This document shows, piece after piece, positions 1 through 5,268 of a stretch of DNA of 5,268 bases. The notes under the pieces are model-generated. The model was not told the DNA's origin, ran no database searches, and saw only the letters and a list, made by a program, of their open reading frames with translations. Numbering within the stretch: position 1 is the stretch's first letter; each line of letters opens with the position of its first letter. Location: the NCBI GenBank assembly GCA_964568355.1, contig CAZMRK010000434.1:1-5268 (forward strand). Reading direction: 5' to 3'. This DNA comes from JAJPJX01 sp964568355. GTDB taxonomy: Bacteria; Acidobacteriota; Terriglobia; Bryobacterales; Bryobacteraceae. Both the position numbers and the translations under genes were made by a program.

Positions 1-861
1 AATCGGGATTTCGCGGTCTATGCGTCGCAGGCGGACGGGATCCCGGAGATTCTGGACGAGATCGGCCGATGCCGGGAGGTTGCCTTCCGGCAGGCCGGCG
101 AGGGAACCGGCGCCGACCGCGATCTGGACCGCTTCGACCGCTACTATCTCCACCTGTTCCTCTGGAGCAAGGCCGATTCCTGTATCGCGGGAGCCTACCG
201 GCTGGCAGTGACCACCGATGTGCTGCGCGAGCATGGCCTTTCCGGCCTCTATACCAACACGCTCTTCCGCTTCGACCGCCGCTTTTTCGAGCGTCTGGGG
301 CCGGCAGTGGAACTGGGGCGGTCGTTCGTCATGCCGCGGTATCAGAAGAACTACAGCTCGCTGCTGCTGCTGTGGAGGGGGATTCTGCAACTGGTGCGCC
401 GGCGTCCGGAAGCGCCGCGCCTGTTCGGAGCCGTGAGTATCAGCCGCGAGTATCGCGCCGCTTCGCGCAGCCTGATCGCTTCCTATCTCTCGGAGTGCGC
501 TTCTCACGACCTGGCGTTCCTGGTGCACCCGAGACGCCGCTTTCACCATCCGGCCGCGGGAGGTCCCACCGTCCGGCGTTTCGCCAGCATCGCTTCCAGC
601 ATCGAGGATATCTCGCTCTCGGTGGAAGACATCGAGCCGGACGGCAAGGGGATCCCGGTCCTGCTTCGCCAATATCTCAAGACGGGGGGACGCCTTCTGG
701 GGTTGAATCTGGATCCGCACTTTTCGGACGTGCTGGACGCGCTGCTTCTGGCCGATCTGCGGGAAGCGCCGTTGGGCCTTCTGGAGCGATGCATGGGGAA
801 GGCGGAGGCCAGGCAGTTTCTGGAGATCGCCGCCGGCGAAGGGATTGCGGCTCGTTTGTAG
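1..861 (+). CDS. GNAT-fold N-acyltransferase of the OlsB/OlsF 'putative hemolysin' family, 5'-truncated
   Basis: The frame is open from the first base of the window to a TAG stop at 859-861, giving 286 residues with no start visible, so the N-terminus lies outside. Several stretches look like the ornithine-lipid-type acyltransferase family (Acetyltransf_5; COG3176 'putative hemolysin'). They are an EIGRCREVAFR helix followed by GEGTG (residues 20-37), the DRFDRYYLHLFLW strand region (43-55), IAGAYRLA (62-69), ELGRSFV (104-110), LFGAVSIS (141-148) and the late block YLKTGGRLLGLNLDP (225-239). Known members move an acyl chain from acyl-ACP to an amino-acid amine, the first step of ornithine or similar lipids, at the cytoplasmic face of the membrane. 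In many relatives, including bifunctional OlsF, this domain is the C-terminal half of a protein whose N-terminal half is a PlsC-type O-acyltransferase. The missing 5' part may hold such a domain, but that cannot be seen here. The family assignment is firm; the amino-acid substrate is unknown. Confidence 0.85.
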   Translation, partial: NRDFAVYASQADGIPEILDEIGRCREVAFRQAGEGTGADRDLDRFDRYYLHLFLWSKADSCIAGAYRLAVTTDVLREHGLSGLYTNTLFRFDRRFFERLGPAVELGRSFVMPRYQKNYSSLLLLWRGILQLVRRRPEAPRLFGAVSISREYRAASRSLIASYLSECASHDLAFLVHPRRRFHHPAAGGPTVRRFASIASSIEDISLSVEDIEPDGKGIPVLLRQYLKTGGRLLGLNLDPHFSDVLDALLLADLREAPLGLLERCMGKAEARQFLEIAAGEGIAARL

Positions 862-877
862 CCTCCATGAGCTGGAA

Positions 878-933
878 GCGGGGCCGAAGCCCCGCGGCAG
901 ACTGAAGGTCCGCCCCACTTTTGGATTCGGGGC
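878..933 (+). repeat. Tandem GC-rich hairpins after the acyltransferase gene, possible terminator or interspersed intergenic repeat
   Basis: Starting 16 bases after the stop codon, three inverted repeats lie almost end to end. The first is a perfect 7-bp stem, GCGGGGC (878-884) with GCCCCGC (889-895), closed by a CGAA loop. The second is GGCAGAC (896-902) with GTCCGCC (908-914), with one mismatch and a 5-base loop. The third is GCCCC (912-916) with GGGGC (929-933) and a 12-base loop; it shares bases with the second, so the two would be alternatives. No T-run follows the stems, so this is not a textbook intrinsic terminator, although the first stem could still slow polymerase or stabilise the mRNA 3' end. 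The stacked palindromes in a non-coding gap resemble small interspersed repeats in large soil-bacterial genomes, which is an inference from form alone. Confidence 0.4.
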
Positions 934-987
934 AAAACGGGCCGGTGAGGGCTGCAACATTCGTCCGTGAATTTGTTCTCGAAACGC

Positions 988-1016
988 TTGCCATTTTGCC
1001 AATGAATTGTAACGAT
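988..1016 (+). promoter_or_regulatory. Weak sigma70-like promoter candidate upstream of the PHP hydrolase gene
   Basis: TTGCCA (988-993) resembles a -35 box. It is followed after a 17-base spacer by AACGAT (1011-1016), which matches only three of six consensus -10 positions but has an upstream TG at 1008-1009, as in extended -10 elements. It sits in the most AT-rich part of the 190-bp gap, about 36 bases before the TTG start, which is a sensible place for a promoter. Box matching alone is weak evidence in GC-rich DNA, and the gene could instead be read from the acyltransferase promoter. Confidence 0.25.
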
Positions 1017-1037
1017 CCGGCGTGCATGCTGGGTAGC

Positions 1038-1042
1038 GGAGG
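1038..1042 (+). promoter_or_regulatory. Shine-Dalgarno GGAGG that fixes the TTG start of the PHP gene
   Basis: GGAGG lies nine bases before the TTG at 1052. An in-frame TAG at 1034-1036 excludes any earlier start, and no ATG, GTG or further TTG occurs in frame before the first catalytic motif. The ribosome binding site and the stop together make TTG the only reasonable start. Confidence 0.75.
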
Positions 1043-1051
1043 CTCGCGGAA

Positions 1052-2152
1052 TTGAAACGAACTGCGCCCCGCCGGGCATTACGCGAAATTGAGGAGACCC
1101 GCGATTTTCGGACGGGCATTTGTCTCCATGGCCATACCATGTACTCGGAGGAATGTCTCCACTTCCTCCCGCGATACCTGTCTCACATCCCCGGACTGCG
1201 GCAAATCGTACCCGGCTACGATTCGGTGGATTTCGCGCGCGCCTGGTGGACGCCGCCGCTGAGTCCCGCGGCTGCGCTGGCGCTCGAACGCCGTCAACTG
1301 GCCGGGCTTGGCTTGAATCCGATTGTCTCGCTGACGGACCACGACAACATCGAAGCCCCTATGATCCTTCAGGTTACCGAGGCGCGCGGTGCTGTCCCGG
1401 TCTCGGTCGAATGGACCGCGCCATACGAGCGCTCGATCTTCCACTTCGGCATCCATAACCTTCCGGAGGAAGTGGAGCGGAGCCTGGCGGCGTATCTGGC
1501 CGGCTACACGGCCGCGCCCCAGGAGAGCGAACTCCCGGCGATGCTGGCTGCCCTGCACGAAATCCCCGGGGTTCTTATTGTCCTGAACCATCCCTTCTGG
1601 CTCGAAGAAGGCATTACGGCGGAGACCCACCGATCCGCGCTCGACCGGCTGCTTCGGGAGTGCCTTCCCTGGATTCACGCCTTCGAACTCAACGGCGCGC
1701 GCGTGTGGAAGGAAAACGAGGCGGTCTTTCAACTTGCCGAAGCGTACTCGCGGCCGGTGGTTTCCGGCGGCGACCGGCACACCTGCGAGCCCGCCGCCTG
1801 CATCAATCTCAGCAACGCTTCCAGTTTTTCCGAGTTTGCCCAGGAGATTCGAGACGGGCACAGTACGGTGCTGGTGCTGCCGCACTACGGCGAGCCGATG
1901 GCCCTGCGCATTCTGGAGGCTACCTGGGACGTTCTGCGAACCTATCCGGAATATCCGGGCCGCGCCGAGTGGACCGATCGGATCTTCTATCGCGGAGAGG
2001 ACGGCGTCGCCCGTTCGGTCGCCTCGATCTGGAATCGCCGCGCTCCGAAGATCCTGCGCGCCGCGCGCGGCCTGCTTCAGTTCCTGGCGACGTCGCAAAT
2101 GCGCCAGGCGCTACGTTCCATGCTCGAAGATCGCAAAGAGATCCTGCCCTGA
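1052..2152 (+). CDS. PHP-domain metal-dependent hydrolase (putative phosphoesterase)
   Basis: This 366-residue protein has an apparently complete PHP metal site. The motifs are LHGHTMYSEE with H26 and H28, SLTDHDN at 93-99, E120 in VSVEW, H131 and H135 in FHFGIH, LNHP at 178-181, FELNG at 211-215 and GGDRH at 239-243. PHP proteins form a distorted TIM barrel that binds two or three metal ions and often cleaves phosphoester bonds; the substrate of this one is not known. Two parts go beyond a minimal PHP domain: an insert of about 60 residues between the first two motifs (36-92, rich in aromatic residues and proline) and a C-terminal extension of about 120 residues after GGDRH. No signal peptide or membrane helix is visible, so it is probably cytoplasmic. 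Translation starts at TTG. The gene follows the acyltransferase on the same strand after 190 bp, so co-transcription is possible but not shown. Its last 13 codons and stop overlap the end of the opposing glycosyltransferase gene. Confidence 0.85.
   Translation: MKRTAPRRALREIEETRDFRTGICLHGHTMYSEECLHFLPRYLSHIPGLRQIVPGYDSVDFARAWWTPPLSPAAALALERRQLAGLGLNPIVSLTDHDNIEAPMILQVTEARGAVPVSVEWTAPYERSIFHFGIHNLPEEVERSLAAYLAGYTAAPQESELPAMLAALHEIPGVLIVLNHPFWLEEGITAETHRSALDRLLRECLPWIHAFELNGARVWKENEAVFQLAEAYSRPVVSGGDRHTCEPAACINLSNASSFSEFAQEIRDGHSTVLVLPHYGEPMALRILEATWDVLRTYPEYPGRAEWTDRIFYRGEDGVARSVASIWNRRAPKILRAARGLLQFLATSQMRQALRSMLEDRKEILP
2111..2152. other. Tail-to-tail coding overlap of the PHP hydrolase and glycosyltransferase genes
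   Basis: The plus-strand PHP gene ends with TGA at 2150-2152, while the minus-strand glycosyltransferase ends with TAG read from 2113-2111. The 42 shared bases therefore encode the last 13 residues of both proteins on opposite strands. No room remains for a dedicated terminator between the genes, so transcripts from the two sides are likely to overlap. The tails encoded here lie outside the conserved cores of both families. Confidence 0.8.
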
Positions 2153-3415
2153 GATCACGTTGCTGCCGCGGATCCGCGCGTCGTGGTGGGCGCCGTTCAG
2201 GATGTCCGCCAGAATCTCGGGAATCTCGTAAACAGCCGTGTTTTGGATGAATGACACGCGCTGCTGAAAGCGCGTCCAGTTGGCGGGCGCAAGCAGCGTC
2301 TCCACTGCCGAGGCGATTTCGGAGAAGTTCTTCACCACCAGTCCGATGCCCTGCTCTTCAATCCAGCGGGTATTGTAGCGTTCGTGGGCAAGCGTCCAGG
2401 CGTCTCGCTTTACGATGACCGGCAGACGCTTTGCCAGCGCCTCGCTGATGCTTCCGGGGCCGGGCTTGCCGATCAAGAAATCCGCCAGTTGCATGTAGCG
2501 CGGGACCTCGCGTGTAAAGCCCTCAATCCACATCGGGATGTGCGGTGTCAGGGCCCGCAGTTCCCGCTCGGCGGCTCGATGCCTGCCGCAGATCAGGATT
2601 AGTTGGAGGCCCAGGTCCTTGCGGTTCAGCGCCCTGGCCACCTTCACCAGGTCTATGGATCCTTCCCCTCCGAACAGAACCAGGCCCGTGGGAAGGTCCG
2701 GGCGCAGGCCCAGGCGAATTCGTTCCTCGGCGCGATCTGTTTCCGCGGCCTCGTAAAAGTCCGGATGCAGAATCATTCCGGATGTCTGATGAATGCGGTG
2801 GCCGGGAATCCCCAGATTGCGCGCCTGCGCGACGGCGCGCGCGGAACCGCAGACCACGTGTTGATCCATCTTCTCGATCCAGAAATGCGGCGGGTAATCG
2901 GCGATATCGGTCAGCACGGTGACGTAGGGAGTCCCGGGCGCCACCAGGTCAAGCGCTTCCTTCAAGGCGCGGTTATAGTGGGGGACGACGGAGACCACCA
3001 GATCCGGCCAGCACTGTTCCCAGTATTGCTTCAATACCCGCACCTGGGCCCTGTGACAGCAGCGGATCACCAGGTGCATGAGAGGGATCAATTGCCTGGT
3101 GCCGAGGGTCCAGCCGCGGCGCAGCATGATGTTGTAGATGTCCTGGAACGGAACTCCGGTGAGCTTCCGGACAAAGTCGATCGGATCGAGCACGTCCTGC
3201 AGGGAGACCATGTTCAGATCCCAGGGACGCTGCTGCCGGCGCACCACTTCGCAGAGAGCGGATGCCGCGGCCCGGTGCCCTCCGCCGGAATCGATGTAGA
3301 ACAGAACGATTTTGGGGTTCAGCCTGGAATTCCGAATCACCGGGCCCTTTTCCTTTATAAAGGAACGGCAAGGTTCGCCGGGTGACGATTCCATGAACAG
3401 GCGGTGAATTTTCAT
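2111..3415 (-). CDS. GT28-family glycosyltransferase, MGDG synthase / diacylglycerol glycosyltransferase type
   Basis: The protein has 434 residues from the ATG at 3415. The N-terminal half fits the MGDG-synthase N domain, with the acceptor-side loop DSGGGHRAA (42-50) and TDIADYPPHFW (169-179). The C-terminal half fits Glyco_tran_28_C, with FGGEGS (248-253), ICGRHR (275-280), the nucleotide-sugar-binding loop GKPGPGSISEAL (316-327) and HERYN (344-348). Known relatives (plant MGD1, Bacillus UgtP, MurG more distantly) move a sugar from a UDP-sugar to a lipid acceptor at the cytoplasmic membrane face; diacylglycerol is the likely acceptor here, but this is inferred. No transmembrane helix is evident, which fits a peripheral membrane enzyme. 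The start is uncertain. ATG 3415 has a modest AAGGG six bases upstream, while GTG at 3340 (residue 26) has AAGGA/AAGGG signals and lies nearer the conserved fold, leaving 16 residues before DSGGGH. It lies 12 bp downstream of the CehA-like gene, suggesting one transcript. Confidence 0.87.
   Translation of the reverse strand: MKIHRLFMESSPGEPCRSFIKEKGPVIRNSRLNPKIVLFYIDSGGGHRAAASALCEVVRRQQRPWDLNMVSLQDVLDPIDFVRKLTGVPFQDIYNIMLRRGWTLGTRQLIPLMHLVIRCCHRAQVRVLKQYWEQCWPDLVVSVVPHYNRALKEALDLVAPGTPYVTVLTDIADYPPHFWIEKMDQHVVCGSARAVAQARNLGIPGHRIHQTSGMILHPDFYEAAETDRAEERIRLGLRPDLPTGLVLFGGEGSIDLVKVARALNRKDLGLQLILICGRHRAAERELRALTPHIPMWIEGFTREVPRYMQLADFLIGKPGPGSISEALAKRLPVIVKRDAWTLAHERYNTRWIEEQGIGLVVKNFSEIASAVETLLAPANWTRFQQRVSFIQNTAVYEIPEILADILNGAHHDARIRGSNVISGQDLFAIFEHGT
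3341..3356 (-). promoter_or_regulatory. Alternative Shine-Dalgarno for a GTG start of the glycosyltransferase
   Basis: On the minus strand, AAAGGA (3356-3351) lies ten bases and AAAAGGG (3351-3345) four bases before an in-frame GTG at 3340-3338. This purine-rich stretch is stronger than the AAGGG before ATG 3415. If it is used, the protein starts VIRNSRLNPKIV and the spacing to the upstream gene becomes 87 bp. The choice between starts cannot be settled from this window. Confidence 0.4.
3350..3365. repeat. Perfect 16-bp AT-rich palindrome near the glycosyltransferase start
   Basis: TTCCTTTATAAAGGAA is its own exact reverse complement. It is strikingly AT-rich for this DNA. It falls inside codons 17-22 if translation begins at ATG 3415, or in the untranslated leader if it begins at GTG 3340. 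In the second case its right half on the transcript (minus-strand TAAAGGAA) contains the AAGGA ribosome-binding sequence, so folding or protein binding could affect translation. Its form fits an operator for a dimeric regulator or part of a small hairpin. It could also be a chance palindrome. Confidence 0.4.
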
Positions 3416-3427
3416 CGCAGGCCCTTG

Positions 3428-5268
3428 TTATTCGCCGCTACCGCTCATCAGAGGAAATCCGAGCGTGTCCCGGTTGGCCTGAAATCCGTTCCCATCCACG
3501 TCTACATAGATCGGATTCGTGTAGGCGATCGGCTGCATCCGCGAGACCGGGCTGCGGCCCCATCCTTTCGAGAGGTCCAGACCTTCTCCGGCGGCGACTA
3601 CGATCAGGTGTTCGTCGCGTGAAAGCGCAACGTGAATCTTCTGATCGAAGCGCACCGCGCCGTCCCGGAACATCGCCGGATTCCGCTGCCTGGTGAAGTT
3701 GTATTGCTCAGGCTGCCTCCCGCTCAGCAGGATCTGCACCCGGTTGATGTCCATCCAGTTGGGCGTCTGAACGCGAATCCGGAGATCCACGCCGTCATGG
3801 GCCCGGACCGTGGAGCCGATGGGGTCGCCGGCTGCCGTGGCGACCTCCAGAAAGGGCCCGTTGGTGATTACCATACGGCCGGCCTTTGCGTTGCGAACGA
3901 TTTCGTTCGGATCGATTTGTTCCGGATTGTCGGTAGAGCTTGGCAAATACACGCGCCAGGCACCGACGCCGTTGCCGAACACGCCATGCGCGTCGCTGAC
4001 CGCAACGGACCAGATATTCCGTCCCTGATTCAGCAACTGGAGCCAGCCAAAGGTGCGGTTCGGAGCTTTACGCCCCCGGCCGCCTCGCGCACGCTCGACG
4101 ACCGGGCTGAGCGTAAGGATATCGGCACTCCAGACCTCGGCCGCGTCAAACAGCGTCTCGATGTTTGGAAAAATGCCGGCACGGTTGCGGTCGAAAAACA
4201 TAGCGCCGACCGAAGGATGGTTAATCTGCACCCACCGTTCGGGCGGATCCTGCGGGCGTATTCTCGCTCGCGAATTCTGGTAGGTATCGTAGCGGGAGCC
4301 GCCCTTCTCGAGGCTTGGAGTTCGCCAGCCGCGCAGACGCATGGCGCTGATTCTCACGTCGGGATCGTACATGGGAGCGCCGTTGTCCTGGGTGAACGCG
4401 TCCAGGGTAAAGGGGAAGCCGTTCATGTGCGTATCGTTGCTGGTGAACTCGATGCCGGTTACCGATTTGATCAACCGAGTGAGACCAAGGCGCTCGATAT
4501 TCGGGACCCAACTGACAAAACGGTTGTGCTCAGTCGCCGGGGCGAACTCGATCTGTTCCGCTACCAGATCGATGATCCGGTCGTCGGTCGCGCAGTAGTT
4601 GTCGCCGCTCGGGGTGGAGTGAGAATGAAAGTCGGCGCTGACCCATCCCGTGGTGTCCACGGTCCTCTTTAAAGTTGCCGCTACCTCGACCAGTTCGTCT
4701 TTGCGCACCTCGATGCGCCGCTCTTCCATGTCGTACTCAGGGCCGCGGGTGAAGCGGAGCAGATAATGTCCCGGCGGGAGCTGCTGCGTGAACCGGCCAT
4801 CATGCGTGAAATACTGATGATCGCTGCCGTGCGCCCGAAGATGGGTGCCCAGGTTCGGCGTTTCGGTTCCGTCTACTCCGATGAACTGCACTTTTGCGGG
4901 CGAGAATCCCCCATTCGCGTCGCGAACCTGAACACGGACGCCCGACGCGGGCGCGAGCCGGAGGTCTTCGTGGACTTCCTTGTTCGCTTCCACCGCCAGG
5001 ACGCGGTCCTGCGGGTCGCGGCCAAGATCCCGAAACTTCATCGGGAAAGAGCCGGGAGGGAGATAGAATCGGAAGCTGCCTTCGCGGTCCGGATAGTGCG
5101 GCAGGTCGACGCCGGCCACCGCTACCTGCAGCGTCGCGTGAATCGCCGGGGAGCCGCTGGAGTCTACGGCGCGGCCGGAGACCAGGCCGACCGGATGAAA
5201 GAGACGTTGGACCACGCCGTAGGCTGCCAGCGGGGAGTCCGCGACCGCCAGCGCAATATGAACAATCC
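3428..5268 (-). CDS. CehA/McbA-like PHP metallohydrolase with carboxypeptidase-regulatory-like domains, 5'-truncated
   Basis: The frame runs from the window edge to TAA at 3430-3428. An in-frame GTG at 5215 is a possible start, but 17 further sense codons continue to the edge without a stop, so the gene probably begins outside. Residue numbers here count from 5215. Two beta-sandwich, carboxypeptidase-regulatory-like segments come first (about 9-87 and 90-183), each with a PPG turn before a strand (53-55, 147-149). The PHP domain follows: ADFHSHS (194-200), PATEHN (226-231), GIEF (254-257), THMNGFP (262-268), INHP (331-334) and SDAH (407-410), enough to build a metal site. A region of about 60 residues (270-330) separates THMNGFP from INHP. 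A C-terminal beta-rich segment ends with NPIYVDVDGNG (567-577), as is common in this family. CehA itself hydrolyses carbaryl, but most homologues have no known substrate. Such multidomain members are often exported; the signal-peptide region is not visible. It reads toward the glycosyltransferase with a short gap, suggesting an operon. Confidence 0.85.
   Translation of the reverse strand, partial: IVHIALAVADSPLAAYGVVQRLFHPVGLVSGRAVDSSGSPAIHATLQVAVAGVDLPHYPDREGSFRFYLPPGSFPMKFRDLGRDPQDRVLAVEANKEVHEDLRLAPASGVRVQVRDANGGFSPAKVQFIGVDGTETPNLGTHLRAHGSDHQYFTHDGRFTQQLPPGHYLLRFTRGPEYDMEERRIEVRKDELVEVAATLKRTVDTTGWVSADFHSHSTPSGDNYCATDDRIIDLVAEQIEFAPATEHNRFVSWVPNIERLGLTRLIKSVTGIEFTSNDTHMNGFPFTLDAFTQDNGAPMYDPDVRISAMRLRGWRTPSLEKGGSRYDTYQNSRARIRPQDPPERWVQINHPSVGAMFFDRNRAGIFPNIETLFDAAEVWSADILTLSPVVERARGGRGRKAPNRTFGWLQLLNQGRNIWSVAVSDAHGVFGNGVGAWRVYLPSSTDNPEQIDPNEIVRNAKAGRMVITNGPFLEVATAAGDPIGSTVRAHDGVDLRIRVQTPNWMDINRVQILLSGRQPEQYNFTRQRNPAMFRDGAVRFDQKIHVALSRDEHLIVVAAGEGLDLSKGWGRSPVSRMQPIAYTNPIYVDVDGNGFQANRDTLGFPLMSGSGE

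Noticed and set aside
358..373. A run of CTG repeats
   Set aside because: It encodes the leucine-rich SLLLLW strand of the acyltransferase and is ordinary codon use, not a functional repeat.
69..905. A 278-codon plus-strand frame overlapping the acyltransferase gene
   Set aside because: The acyltransferase frame carries the conserved family blocks. This frame gives a low-complexity Arg/Gly/Pro/Ser-rich product.
543..1079. Minus-strand frames spanning the end of the acyltransferase gene and the intergenic gap
   Set aside because: They run across the hairpin cluster and antisense to the acyltransferase, and the products are Arg/Pro/Ser-rich without motifs. They are best explained as chance frames.
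1079..2098. A 339-codon open frame on the minus strand opposite the PHP gene
   Set aside because: It is fully antisense to a gene with clear catalytic motifs, and its protein is rich in Arg, Gly and Gln with no recognisable domain. Long antisense frames are expected in GC-rich DNA.
2167..2178. A perfect 12-bp palindrome CGCGGATCCGCG near the 3' end of the glycosyltransferase
   Set aside because: It is short, GC-rich and inside coding sequence, and has no T-run or partner element. A chance palindrome is the simplest explanation.
2603..3385. A 260-codon plus-strand frame opposite the glycosyltransferase
   Set aside because: It is antisense to a confidently recognised GT28 protein and has no domain of its own.
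3632..4672. A 346-codon open frame on the plus strand opposite the CehA-like gene
   Set aside because: It lies opposite the PHP and C-terminal domains of the CehA-like protein and shows no family motif, so it is a codon-bias shadow.

Overview
The window is GC-rich, chromosomal-looking bacterial DNA with dense, ordinary coding. It holds four protein genes, two of them cut by the window edges, and no visible RNA gene, CRISPR array, insertion sequence or phage gene. The gene types suggest an Acidobacteriota-like (Solibacter/Bryobacter-type) soil bacterium: an OlsF/hemolysin-type acyltransferase, an MGDG-synthase-type glycosyltransferase, and a CehA-type metallohydrolase with carboxypeptidase-regulatory-like domains. 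The lineage is an inference from gene content and composition, not proven by any marker gene.

Layout. Positions 1-861 (+) carry the C-terminal 286 residues of a GNAT-fold N-acyltransferase of the ornithine-lipid/'putative hemolysin' family. A 190-bp gap follows, with tandem GC hairpins, a weak promoter candidate and a clear Shine-Dalgarno. Positions 1052-2152 (+) encode a 366-residue PHP-domain metal-dependent hydrolase that starts at TTG. On the other strand, reading right to left, positions 5268-3428 encode a CehA/McbA-like PHP metallohydrolase that is open at its 5' end. It is followed closely by a GT28-family glycosyltransferase of the MGDG synthase/processive diacylglycerol glycosyltransferase type (3415-2111). 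The two gene pairs converge, and their 3' ends overlap by 42 bp.

How the genes may work together. Two of the four genes belong to families that make phosphorus-free membrane lipids: N-acyl amino-acid lipids and glycosyl diacylglycerols. The other two are PHP-superfamily hydrolases, many of which are phosphoesterases. A locus for membrane lipid synthesis or remodelling is therefore a reasonable hypothesis, but the substrates of all four proteins are unproven. The most useful things to check are that hypothesis, the palindrome and ambiguous start of the glycosyltransferase, and the repeat-like hairpin cluster after the acyltransferase.
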